Source: Melanocharis versteri | Taxonomy: Eukaryota > Chordata > Aves > Passeriformes > Melanocharitidae | Reading direction: 5' to 3' | DNA length: 64,000 bases | Assembly: GCA_013397845.1 (NCBI GenBank) | Contig: VZTG01008967.1 | Span: 901,305-965,304 of the forward strand | Shown: positions 10,101-22,432 of the stretch, piece after piece | Layout: every line of letters starts with the position of its first letter | Position numbering within the stretch: position 1 is the first letter of the stretch | Notes under the pieces: model-generated | Told to the model about the DNA's origin: nothing | Seen by the model: the letters and a program-made list of their open reading frames with translations, nothing else | The model's database searches: none | Translations under genes and position numbers: made by a program

Positions 10101-13100
10101 AGTCATCTTCTTTGGAGCATCTTCTTCCATTATGCCAGATAAGCTACCTCAGAAAAGAGGCCGTGTATTTTCAACCACTTTTGTTTGAAAAAGGATAACT
10201 GAGTAAGAAAATAAATTAAAACCTGGAAGTGGACAAGCCAAAGTAGCACTCAGAATCTGAGGGCAGAACTTGGTAAATTTGAATATTGCTGTTAGAATTC
10301 AGTCATCCTTGATACTGTGTAGTTGAGAGTGACAGCTGGTTACAATATGTGAATGGTTTTATAGTTACTCAACTGAGCAAAAATACCCCTATGCAGTGTT
10401 TCAGAAGAAGTGAAATACTTTTTTCAGGAGTATGAATTGAAAGGCCATTGTAAAATACCTTGAGTGGATAGATGTGCAGTATCTGTACTAATTGGGATAA
10501 ATGTATAATTATTTGTCATAGTTTTCCAATATATTGTTGTTCAGTTTATAGGTTGACCATCACTAGTAATTAAATATTGTCATGTCTGCCAGCAGATTTT
10601 TATTCATTTGCTTTTGATTGCTGGTAATTCATCACTCTAAAATTACCATCTTGGTCCTTGCTTTATCCTTTCCTTAACTTCCCTTTTTTTCCAGGAGAAT
10701 GTTAGAGATTGTGATGTTCCCTGATGGTTCAAACCCACATGAACACCCACTTTTTTTTTAATTTGTTTTCTCTTTAGTTGTATGGTTAGATGATGGTTTA
10801 GTGAACACTGAATAGCTTTGTGGCTACCTGAAATGCTGGTGGCCAAGTCTGTCGTGGTGGGGTACTGCACATTGCTTTTCTGCACACAACTTTCAAAAGA
10901 GGATGTAGTATGCCATGTTTAAAAAAAATTCTAATGAAACCCAAACAAACCAGGATTACTACAGAATCTATCAGTATAACTTACTTTATAAGTGGCTTTA
11001 TAAAGAGACTTAAGCCTTTGAACAAGTTCTAAGATAATGCAACACTTTCTTTTCACAGGAGAGAAGAGGAAAAGCCACATCTAACCAATTTGATTGATAT
11101 AAGTGTTAGATTCACAATTCTGTTTACTAACTTTTCACCTTATTTATGTAACAAATCAGCACACTCTTAACATGATTGTCGTTTTGAACAGATATAGTAC
11201 TTTTTGTAGGATGTGTTCTTGGTTGCATTGATAGTGAAACGAATCAAGTGCTGGGTTCCATGGGCTGGTTTCAGTTCCATGTCTGGGTTTCAGACAGAGC
11301 TGGATTTGTGTGGTTCTCTTTGTGTGAGGAGAATGGCTCTGTGCAGCAGCTAGTGAAGTCTGTAGTGTTCTAGAAACTCTGTGTTCCCAGTTGGATAATC
11401 ATTGGGGAGGTGTTTCGTTTTGGTTTTTGTTTGTTTTTTTTTTAATGAGGTCTACGAGACAAATATGTAAATGTGGGTTTACTTTGCAATCTCATTCTAA
11501 ATTCTGAACATAGTCCCAGTTGCATCAGTGCTAAGAAGCTGCATATGGCATTGGGTCTTTATCTTTGGTGTCTGCAAACCCAGTCATTCTGTGTCATCTC
11601 TGCTCAACACCCTCAGAGAGCACCCAGCATGAATTGATTCCCTACAGCTGAGCTCCCACCTTACCCTCCAGAGTCTCTGTCTTTTTGAATGGAGATGTGA
11701 CAATTTGTCATATGTACTGGGATCCAAAAACCTAAGAAAAGCTCTGGGCTTTTTTGCCAACTCCTTTCGTCCAGCTTTAGTTTTCTGTCATGAGAGAGTT
11801 AAACAAGAAGCCTGTGTGAATCCCAGTGGTGGGTGAATAAAGATCTGGGAACCAAAGCCCTGATGCACTTCATTTCACTTGGAAATAGAACAAGTGAAAA
11901 ATCATACCAGCAGTGGAATAAGGCAGTTTGCAGCCAGCTGTTGAATACACAACATGGCCCTTCATGGAAAGTTACTCCCATATAGCAGTGCAGTGGTGGA
12001 AAGGGGATTTGTGAGCTGTCTCCTCCAAGGCTGGCACAGAAAAGCTGTGGGTTCAGCAGATTTCCTGTGGGTTTTTGATGCAAAGCAGGAAACTGTAACA
12101 CTAATGGTGCATGTGCTGACAAGGATCTTTAAATGCATCTTGTGTGTCGCTGTTAAGAGTAAAGTTAATTTGTTATACCAAGTCCAGACTGTGGAAGGAA
12201 TACAATGAGGTTATGAAAGTACTTTATTCTGAGAGTAACTGTATTGCTGCCTTTGTGTCTGTGTTTGAGAGGTTTTCTTCCTAATTGAAGTGTATCAAGA
12301 GAGCACTTCATTTGGAAGTAATATTTGCCAAGGACATGTGATTAGAAAATTATATGAAAAACCCTATAAATTTTGGGGAGAAAAACCCCCCGCAGAAATG
12401 ACTGGGCATCTTCCTGGCTCCTCCAATTTTTATGCATATGGATAGTTCCTTAAATGTGATACTATTTACATAGATAAGGATGTCAGGGTTTGGTTAATAC
12501 AGCCCCTGCACACAGTGATTCAGTGTCATATCCCTCTAGAGAGTAATTCAGTGTGGCACAAAATCCTGCTAGCATGTTCTGGCTGTCAAAGCATGCTCTG
12601 AGTGCAGGGTACATGCTGCAATTTGTTTTGCTTTCTTTTGACCATCTAAATGTCACGGTGTCTAATTGAAGCTAAATGTCATGGCTTTCCTCATAACTGA
12701 GAGACAGGTACGAGCACTACTCTAGGATGGTTTCTCCTTCTCTTGGACTTTTTGGCTGTGTATAGCTTCTGCAAGGCAGAGGTGCGTTTTCATCGTGCAT
12801 CTCAGAACATCTTTGCAGAAAAGATACTAAGCTCCAGACATCATGCTTAGGAGAGAGACAACTGTGTTTTATTAGACTAACAAATATATTTGGGCAAAGC
12901 AGAGGAACTTTATTGCTATTAAGTAGTTTTTCAAACAAAACCAGAACTTTTCAGCTCTTGGCTGCAGTTACTGTGGGAACAATTTTGAACAATTTTGAAA
13001 TATGGTATTAGAACTGGTCAATGTTTATAATGCAGGAATGTCTTTCATTTAAAACCAAAGCTTGTTTAGCACATATTAAACAAAATTAAATAAAACATTT

Positions 13101-13196
13101 AGGCTGGTTTGTTTCCACTTTCCTTTTCCCTCTTTTTCTCAATTCTTTTAAATAACTGAAAACCTTTTTCCCTTTTCCTGGAATTTATTTAAATAG

Positions 13197-13226
13197 CCCC
13201 CCCCCCTTTTTTTTTTTTTTTTTTTT
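13197..13226 (+). repeat. C10-T20 homopolymer junction
   Basis: Ten C are followed directly by twenty T, a pure pyrimidine run of 30 bases. Confidence 0.95.
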
Positions 13227-15494
13227 ACTAGAGGCAAAACATATTACAAAATGCTCGGATAAAAGAGTTGTTCATTTTAAACCAGTTCATCATGGCTAAA
13301 TCCAAAATCATGTGACCTTGCATTAGTGCTAATAATAGGATATGTATTTAGGGATCCAACATCCAAAATATGATCTTCAATGAGTTCTTCTCTAAAAACA
13401 CGTACATTTCAGAAGCTTTGAACTGTTATTTTCCACAGCTACCTAAATTTTAATTAGCAATTATGTGCCAGTATTCCCAAAGCAGTCCAGTCTCAGAGGG
13501 ACTGCATAGCTTGGTGTCTGATTGATCCAGAAGCATGTTTGTTATCTAGAAATTAGCTGGGGGTGGCTCAGTGGAAGCTCTCCAGCTGTGTGCTGCTCCC
13601 AGGGCAGCATGTTGTGGGTGATCACTTGAGGGGCTGGGCTGGCCAGGGGGTGGCTGACTGGCTGACACAGATGACACTTGCTGGAGGAATCATGGATGTA
13701 TATGTACTTTCTTAGTTAAGAGTTGGGTTTTTTGTCTTTCTAATGCCTTCCTAATGAGTCATCAGGGCTTTACAAGATGAGTGCTTTTTAAACAATATAT
13801 TTTAATGTTTCGTTCTCCAGAATCAGTCAAATGTGTATAAAACTCATGTGAAGACGCAACTTGATATCCCTCTCCTGCCTGTATGGATGGAGGCACTGTA
13901 AGCTTGAAAGCAGAGGTATTCCCCCCCACCAGGCTGAGTTATGATAGTGTCAGAGAGGTAGCCTTTACACTGTCTGAATTCTCCAAAATTTTTAATGTAG
14001 TTGTCTGAAGTCTGAAAATCCAGTAATTCAAATGTCTTAATTTCAGTGGGCAGAGAAAATGAGGCAACACAGTCATCTGGGCTTGGCCTTGGACTTGTTC
14101 TGGACCCTTGGAGGAGTCAGTCTGAAGGGAAGATGAGTAACCCCTGTGCTCTTTACCTGCTGGTGTTAAGCAACACTTTAGCCTATGACTTTATAACCAT
14201 CATTACAAGATTTTTTGAGTGAATGAAAGATTTCTGGCAAACAGTTGAATTTTGGCACTGTCACACTGAGAAATATGTCTTTGATGAAAGCTTTTAACTT
14301 ATTGCTGCCAGTTTTCATGGCCAACAGCTCTTACTCCTCCAGCTTCTGTGAGTGAGGACGGGGGCTGAGCCCTGGGGGGAGTCAGGTACAGACATTTTAC
14401 AGGAGACTGAAGGATATTATGAGGCCAATATGCTCAGGATGTTGCCCTTCTCAGCTCTAACTCACTGTGCTGTGAGAGAGTCTTGGTTTTATTGCTAGAG
14501 ATTGTGTTAATCAAAATGAACACCAACAAATCTTTAGACTCGTGACAGTTAATATCTACAGAACCTACAAGGCTATCTTGGAGATAGATTTGCCTGGGAA
14601 CGAGTGCACAGCTCTATTGCCGACACAAGAAATCTGCTCCCTCTGGTTGAGGATGATGCCATTGTGTGCAGGCACTGCTGCTGCAGGGGGCTGAAATACA
14701 GATAGTTACTCATGTGCCATGCAATTTCACTACATTTATAACAATTAAGTGTTGATCATGTCTTTCCATCAGTCCCAACTGGAAATTTTATGGGTTGGGG
14801 TGGTCTGTTTCTTTTTTTCCTTAGTTCTTCCTGATGCTTGAATTAAAAAACCAGCAAGCTAAGGATGTGGATGTGCTTGGTGAAACACTGGTGTTATATT
14901 ACACGTCTGTGAAAATTTCACTTGAAGCCAGATCTTGATCACAGATCCACTGATGCCAACAGATGTCTCCTAATTGGTACCCCTTGAAGCTCTTTTGTTG
15001 ATTCATATGTTTCTCTTATGTTGTTGTTTTTTTAAAATTTTCTCTTTCTGCTTTAGCATAAACATATAAACACAAGAAATAAATACTTCTGTGCATACTT
15101 TCTGCATTTTAACTGGAAACAAATCCTTAAACCTGAAATCCATGTCTGCTCTATTCATCCTTGCATACCCTCCAAGTGACTAGAGAATTTTCATTCCATT
15201 TGATTCCCACCACAGCTAAAATGTATAATTCTAACTACTTAGTGTTCAGCCTGCCTGGTAACACTGAGCAGCCTTGCAGGGCATAAAGAATTGCTGGTGG
15301 AATGACAACGACCAGCCTAGTGCTGCACACTGTGGGCATGTACATCACAGCATAATTTCCATCTCTTCCTTTTACCCACTTTCAGCAATTCTTAGTCTTT
15401 CATGAAACAACTGTTTGTGTTTTAGCAATATGGACTTCTCAATATTTCCATTCCTCCAGCATTTGTTTTGATTAAAAATGGTGAAGAAATACCT

Positions 15495-15545
15495 GTACTA
15501 TCATTTCACAGAGGGGGAAATGAAGCACAGAATAACTAGATTTAA
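15495..15545. mobile_element. possible remnant of an old MIR-like SINE
   Basis: The block 'catttcacagagggggaaat' followed by 'gaagcacagaataactaga' resembles the shared central part of amniote MIR/CORE-type SINEs (a 'ttttacagatggggaaactgaggcacagag' pattern). Only about 50 bp are recognisable and the flanks are not. Confidence 0.35.
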
Positions 15546-17146
15546 GGAAAGAGAGAGTGGTCTTTCCGGCAGGTGCTACCACATGGCGTTTATCCCATGA
15601 ACGTTGATTAGGGGTAGATGGTGCCATCCCTTCCCACCGAGGGGTGAAGAACAGCTGATGCTATTTCACAAGTGCTCTAAACATGAAGGACTGTGAGAAC
15701 AATTGAGGGGAAAAAGCAGCAGTATGTACTTCTTGAGCTTGCAGCAATTTGGATGAGGGACTGAAAGTCTTTCACTTCAGAAAATGCAGAGTTGTCATTA
15801 AAAAGAATACCTTTATTACTGAGACTTTCAGTTATTTCTTGAGAATAATTTTCATTTCAAAAGTGCTTTATTTTCAATTCCATTGTGAAAGTAATCACTT
15901 AAAAAAAGAATACGATTGCAAAGTAGGTAGTGTGGTGTTAAGGGCTATCCAGCCAGTTCTACCACTACTATTACAGTGAAATGTGTGTGGAGAAAGAGAG
16001 AGGGATGAGATGCCAGTTTCTTTTCAGTGAATAGAAAACTGTTCATGTTGCCATGAGGTTAAATGAATATAATGTCAGATCTAAAATTCAGGAGCATGGG
16101 TAGACTCATCAGGAGGGGTTTCAATCAGCATGCAGAGAGTATAACAGCCTGAAAAATATGTGTGTGGATACAGCCCTCCTGAAGCTCTGTTTCATGCAGC
16201 AGCTCCTGAATACCAATGAATATCCTGGCCTGGCAGAAGTGATCACCGAGGCAGGAGTAGGGGCTGGGTTCAGAGTTACTGCTTACATTGGCTTGGATTA
16301 GTCATTTCATGTTTTGTCTGAACATAATTGTTGGTTGTAGTTGATAGTAGGAAAATAGCTATTCTGATTTGCCTTTTCTTGAATCAAATTTTGATTAGTT
16401 TCCAGAAAGATCACAACAGTAGCATTTGCTCAAACTTCGAGTGTTTTTATTAAAAATTGGTCTGCTTGCAACCCTGGGGGTGTTGCTCAGGGCTGTATTC
16501 ATTGTCCTGTGCTCTGTGCAGGGCTCACTGACTTGGCAAAGGGGAAAGCACATCCTTTAGCATTTGCATTGCGTTTCACTGCTGGGCTGTGCATATCACC
16601 AAAGCGAGATGAAAGGGGTTTCGGGGTAGAGAAGACATAGGCTTAGAACCCAAGCTGACCAAATTGTGAGTCCTTTTTCTAGAAATGTTTTTGCAAGCAG
16701 TATAAACTGAACTTGTCAGTAAAAAACAAAAGGCTACTGCTCCAACCAAGATCAAAAGTTACCTGGAAGACAACATGAAAAAAATAATCAAGCTTTTATT
16801 CAGGCTTAACTGACAGAAAAATTGAGAAAACATATTGTTCCCTGTCTCAGTTCCTTCGCTTGGTCCGTAATCTTTCAGGTGATGTGAAGAAGACAGGTGG
16901 ACTGACAAGAGCAAGCCCATCTCTGGGAAGTGTTTGGTGACCCCCACTGTGCTACATCTCCACACCATCATTTTGCTCCTCAGTGATGACTGAAACAGGC
17001 AGGGTGTATTTGAGGCTGTGTGTGCCATCATCTGCACCCTGGCCCAGCCCTGGAACTCTGCTTACCTGGATCATCCCTCATTCATGTCCTGTCCCTTCCC
17101 TGCACTGTTCCCTGCATGCAGCATCCATCCCCTTTTGATTTCTTTT

Positions 17147-17333
17147 AGGAAAGAGGGTGGGAAAAAAAGAGAAAAAGAAGGAAAGAGAAATAAAGAAGAC
17201 AAGAAAGAAAGATAAAAGAGCAAAGGAAAGAGGGAGGGAAGGAGGGAGGGAGGGAGGGAAGGAAGAAAGAAATGAAAGAAATGGGGGAAAAAGGGGGAAA
17301 AAAGGAGAAAAAAATAAAAAAGAAAAAGGGTAG
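17147..17333 (+). repeat. polypurine (GA-rich) tract with G-quadruplex motif
   Basis: About 187 bp are almost all A and G, with only scattered pyrimidines. The block 17222-17272 is 51 bases of uninterrupted purine. At 17244-17258 four GGG runs are separated by single A, a perfect short-loop G-quadruplex motif. The antisense frames at 17078-17501, rich in F, S, L and P, are only the translation of this tract. Confidence 0.93.
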
Positions 17334-19474
17334 GTATCGGGGGGTATCTTCAGCAGCAGCATGGCCAGAGAGGCAGCAAAAGCAGTTCTCTATGCAGTGC
17401 TCCCCTAGTCTGAGATTTACCAGGCCTGGAAAAGAACTGAGCATCTCTGTTAGTTTTTGTCTGCTCCCATTTTGTGCTTTGGGAAGCAAAAGCAGCCTCA
17501 AAGAGCAGTGACAATTCTAGTTCCTCTCTTTTTCCAGAAGAGACAGCTAAATAATTTAATGCTCTTAAAAAGAGTGACAAATAAATGTACTTTTCATTCA
17601 ATAGAGTTCCTCTGTACAAGTAAAGGGAAAGAGGTAAATGGCATTGTTAAATTTAATTTCACTTTGGCTTTCACTTTTCAAACGCTTTAAGAGTTTTCTT
17701 CTCCTCCTTTATATCTTTAAGAGAGGGTTAAAAAGATTTGCTGGAGCCTGTTGCTATGGTGCTCATATCAAGGTGTCTGCATTCATTCCTCTGAACCTTG
17801 GTTAGTACTTGTACATGTTTACAGCTTTGTCTGTCTGGATCTGTTTGCTCTATCAAAATTAACACAGTGCACCCCAGCTGGGAGAGAACGTGTGCTTGGT
17901 TTTGCCTTGGGAAGATGCAGAATAAATGCAATGCAAAGGGAAGGTCTGCAGGCCTTTTTATAAGACTTCTCAAGTGTTTTTGTAAACTCAGAATATGCAT
18001 GTGCAGAGCAACACAAGAGATGCTGTACTTGGAAATGTTTGCATATCAGGGGACAAATTAGTTAGGTATTTGAATGATTAATTAATTTTAATAGCATTTT
18101 GAAACATTACAACTGAAGTCATAGCATAACATGGATACCTTTTCCAAACACACCACTGGGCCAGGGCTCAAATTAGCATTATTGAACTTCAGTGGATTTA
18201 AAAGGTGCTATTTTTTTTCCATAAGACGTGTTGAACTACACCAATATGTGAGTGAACACCACTAACTGCAAGAGCTTGTGTTTCTTATAGCTGTACATCT
18301 TTTTCTTTGTAGTTCTCTACTATTCCTCCATTTGTGAGCTGATGGCAGTGTTGTTTGTTTAGTTAGTACCATCAGTGGATTTAGGTTGTATATTTGTTAT
18401 CCTCTCTCCTGAGGTAAATCTGATACCTGGAGAAATACAGCTCAAGAGGGATTGTGTGATACGTGCATTTGTTCTGATGTGACCTGGCAGCATTTTTGTC
18501 TGTGACATGGATATTTTCATCACTGGATACCTGTTCTAAATTACAGGCTGTTTCCAATTGATTACTTTAAAAAATGTGTCCTTATTTCAAAGGAGAGGAT
18601 GGCTTCATAAATGAGGGCTTCTGTATTAGAGGAGAAAGAGCAGAACATCAGTCAGTGGGAATGAAGGTCTCTGGGCCTTGGTGGTGCAGCCTAAATACAT
18701 CACCATGAATGCTCTCCTTGCAGCCGGGGGGTTTTAGGTCTTGGCAACAAGAAAGTGTGTGTGTGTCCTGGAAAGTTTATTCTGAAGTGCCTTGAGAAAG
18801 GCTTTAACTGGTCCGTCTGAAAGTCTTTTGAAGTCAGTTATACCATATGTTGGTGCTAAGGCAAAACCAAGAGCTGGGTGGGCAGGGCTCAACCTTTCCC
18901 AGTTTGCAGCTAGTTGAATCTCTGACAATGTGATGTGTTTTCTGTGTTTTCAGTGGGTTTCTCATGCATCTCTTTCTCCACCCTTGTACCCATGTAATGT
19001 TGGCACTTACAGCACCCTTTGGCAATGCGATCCACAGGTGTATTTCTTAAGTAGAACAAAATTTTTTTTTGTTTTATATAAACAGGGGTTTACATAAGAC
19101 CTAAATAAGTGTGCCAAGTAGCTTCAAAGTGAGTCTTTTCTGCAGTCTGCCCATCTTTGTCTCCTGCTGAGGCCAGAGCTGCCCTCTTGGAGCCACATTC
19201 CTCCTCAGCACACGTGGGTGCCAAAGGAAAGGTCTGAGTATGAATCTGAGCACCATGTGACATCACTCAGGGCTTACAAATCGTGCCTGTCTGCTTTCTA
19301 AGCCATCTGTGTTTACTATGCTTACTGTACAACAGTGGTGCAGTTGAAGAGAGAAGTAAGACTTTCCTATTTTTAGAGCAAATAATATGAAAATGTCACT
19401 TTGAAAAACACCTCCTCACAGTTTGGTGGCTGACAGCACAAGTTTTATCTCGCTGTAGTTTGTTTTTGTACAGT

Positions 19475-19700
19475 ACTTATCACCACAGTGTCTAAACATC
19501 TCACAATTCACCATCACAACTGCTTTCTAGGAAAGGATTATTCTTACATGGAGGGAGAGCTGAGACATTCGAGATCTGGTTTAGCGCCTGAGAAAGCTGA
19601 TGGCAAACCCGTTTGCTAAAGGTCAAACCAGGAGTCTGTGGCAGAGCTGAGAACAGAGTAACAGCTAAGTACTTTAACCTCTGGGCCATTTTTCTCCCTC
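19475..19700 (-). mobile_element. old tRNA-derived (MIR/CORE-type) SINE copy
   Basis: Read on the plus strand, the order of blocks matches the reverse of the sauropsid MIR-like SINE: a 'aacatctcacaattc' part, then 'gagggagagctgagac', then 'ggagtctgtggcagagctga', then 'actttaacctctgggccat'. The last block is the reverse complement of a tRNA-like head (an 'aaccactagaccat' type). Divergence is high, so the copy is old. The family name is inferred; the block order is what I see. Confidence 0.55.
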
Positions 19701-20156
19701 TTTTTCAATACATTTGCAGACTTTTTGAGTGTTCTCACTTGTCAGAATTCACTCATACACCTACATCTCTAAGATGATGTATTATTAAAATATTTTGGCA
19801 CTTGGTATGTATGTTCTGCTTAATATTTGCAATCAGTTAGAAAGTGCAATTTCCAAAATGAGAGATCACTGGGTGAGGGAGCAGTGATTCATTTTCTGTG
19901 GGAATATGAAACATTGGTAATATCAGACTGTTATTTTTTTTCTTGAAGTAGATCTGTTAGGGTAAGCTGCTATATTTTGCTCTGCTTATATATCCTAAAT
20001 TTGTTACAGGTTTTCTCCATTGATAAATAATCCTCTAACCATTTGTCTTCTGTGACAATAACCCACGTAAAATTGAGGTTTATATGTTACCAAGAAATGT
20101 CATAGAGTAGTTGTCCTCTTGTTCTTATTTTAAGTCTTACTTAGGATGCGGCTTTT

Positions 20157-20260
20157 AGCAACCTCTTGATTTAGTTAAAGATGTCCTTGCTCATTGCAGG
20201 GGGCTTCGGCAGATGAACTTACAAGGTCCCTTCCAACCCGAACTATTCCATGATTCTAAG
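20157..20260 (+). mobile_element. CR1 LINE 3' end, truncated
   Basis: The stretch carries the CR1 3' UTR pattern: 'agatgtccttgctcattgca', then 'aaggtcccttccaaccc', ending at an 'attccatgattctaag' 8-mer-type tail. It is a 5'-truncated copy of about 100 bp in plus orientation, typical of bird genomes. Confidence 0.88.
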
Positions 20261-22016
20261 ATTTTGGTTTTGTAAACAACAGAGAAAGGTATATTTTCAA
20301 AGCTCTTATTGTGGCTTATTTTCTTTGCAGGATAATCAATTTATTTTTTCTGGGATACTGAATGAGATGTCATTTTAAAAAGTGTCATGATCTTCCCCCC
20401 AAATACCCCACAAGATTACTGTGGATTTGCTTATTTTATCCTTTTTTTTCTTCCTGATTCAATTGAATAATCCATCACTGTATTTATATTCAGTGATAAA
20501 AAATTTAGTAGCATAACATATTCTGAATTCCTTTTAAAAACTGGACAGAGTTTAAGAGAAGCACAAACAATGTGGGAAATGAGCAAGAATGATGGATTCC
20601 TGGATGAATTTTGCTGAAACAGTCATAAGGAATACTCAGAACTTGCTAGGAATAATAGCAATCATGGGCAGAGAGATCATAACTCTCAGCAGAGCAGTTA
20701 TTGCTGTTAAATGACACTGCGGATTTAGATGATACAGCCCATTTATTTTCAAATGAGTGCAAGAGTAGGACAGAACTAATTTAACCCAAACTACATTTAT
20801 GGCAGTTTTTTCTGCTAAAATCTAGGCAGAGTGAATCCTGAACAAAAATGGTCCTAATGAAACAAAATCAGTGTTTAGCAAGAATTACTGCCTTCCGAAA
20901 TGTGATAGACCACAGACATTGCCTGAAATGTAATAGTAGTGAAACAAAGACCCCGATTCCAGATTTCCTGATGATGTTGGGAGGTTTTTCATGCAGTTCA
21001 GAGAATTTAGGCTCTGGTCTTTTCGAAGCACAGTTTGTCAGCCAGCCTGAAGTGCCTGGCACAGATGAGTGTTCTGACTGCTACCACTGTTCCTGGAGAG
21101 ATGCTGGCCCCTGTGTTTATGTAACTCAGCCATAGCAACTGCCAACAACTGAAACACAATGTTTTTTCTGTCTTTCTTGGTCTCATAGTAAATTAGCACT
21201 GAATTCTTTGGCTATTAAATCATGCAAGCCACTACAGATATTTCCTGTTAAACTGAAAAATTGTTCACTAATCGATCAATTGCATAAAAACCTCAAACAG
21301 AGCAAATAAATTGTTCAGCTGAAGCTATTACAAAATCTATTACAGCAGGAAATTAATTTCAGTCTTCAATTAATTTAACTAAGTGACTAATTCAATTAGT
21401 TTAGGCTTATTTTAAAACCCTGATCTGAGGCCTGAATCTCCAGGTCCATATATTTTATTTCTGTCATTCTCTACTTCTTCCAGGTCCTCAAATTCCAAAC
21501 TTGTCTAAGCAGTAGTTTCATTCAGCTTTGACACAGACCACTCAGTGTAAGTCTTGTGTCTCTCCTTTTTCTATTTATCCCACATAGACTTAAGTTCCGG
21601 GCTGAACAATCAAGATTTTTTTCTGATTTGCTCCGTAACAGAATTTTTTCTTTCTTTTGTTCTAAGGTCCCCATGAAGCAGGGAAAATGGCTGAAACAGA
21701 GTGTCATTTAACAGCAATTGGAGGATCAAAAAGGAAAAGTGACAAACTTCCAGATGAATATGCCCCTGAAGAAAAATCTTGGCATCCTAAATTTTCCCTT
21801 CTTAGCACTCAATGTGTTGATAACAAGAACTGTGTTCTCTGTCAGGCCGGCTTGGGCTGAGGCTGCGTTCACCTAAGGAAGGCCAGCAGAGCAGCAGATT
21901 TGGGTGGCATCTCTAGAGGAACTACATAACACAGAACACAGAACACAATGCAAAAAACAGGTTTTGGAGACAAGAATTTTCTAACCTTCTTTTTATTACA
22001 TTCTAGGAAGTTTTTT

Positions 22017-22041
22017 TGCACTTAAAAAAAAAAAAAGTGCA
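22017..22041. repeat. inverted repeat around an A run
   Basis: The arms tgcactt (22017-22023) and aagtgca (22035-22041) flank a run of A. It is the first of three hairpins within 420 bp. Confidence 0.8.
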
Positions 22042-22150
22042 TCTTAAATGCTTGAGGAACTGTTGAGCTGCTCCCATGCACACTCTGTATAAATTGTTTA
22101 GCTGATGACTCAGTCTAATACCAGACCTTTTCCCCAAATTTGTTGTAGGG

Positions 22151-22184
22151 TTTTGTGTAACACAAAAGATTGTGTTACACAAAA
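22151..22184. repeat. perfect 15-bp inverted repeat, 4-nt loop
   Basis: Left arm ttttgtgtaacacaa (22151-22165), loop aaga, right arm ttgtgttacacaaaa (22170-22184), with no mismatch. A further half-copy (ttgtgtta) follows at 22191. In RNA either strand would form a stable hairpin. Confidence 0.95.
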
Positions 22185-22408
22185 TTGAAATTGTGTTAGA
22201 GTACCAGCTATTAGTGTCAGCAGCTGGCTGAGAAGGAGCCTGGAGGAGCGAAAGGCAGAAAATGAACCTATTTTTTCAGAACTGTAGGTGCTTATGGAAC
22301 CTGTGGACCATTGTTATGCAACCAAGCAGCTAAATCTCAGGACACTAAATAAGTAAAATGATTTTAAAAGAGTTGGAATTTTGTAACTATTGAGATCATA
22401 CAGAGAAA

Positions 22409-22432
22409 ATGGTTAGAAAAATTTCTAACCAT
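22409..22432. repeat. perfect 11-bp inverted repeat, 2-nt centre
   Basis: Left arm atggttagaaa (22409-22419), centre aa, right arm tttctaaccat (22422-22432), with no mismatch. Confidence 0.93.

Larger units (their letters stand above)
7191..17146. other. intergenic region, left part
   Basis: AT-rich unique sequence lies between the converging genes. Open frames on both strands here are short, lack splice or family support and do not show codon periodicity that I can defend. Items noted elsewhere are the two-strand open stretch at 8112-8418, the C10T20 run at 13197-13226, and a SINE-like tail at 15495-15545. I see no other feature. Confidence 0.6.

Noticed and set aside
17078..17501. Minus-strand frames of 94 and 118 codons rich in phenylalanine, proline, serine and leucine
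   Set aside because: Pure translation of the complement of the polypurine tract.
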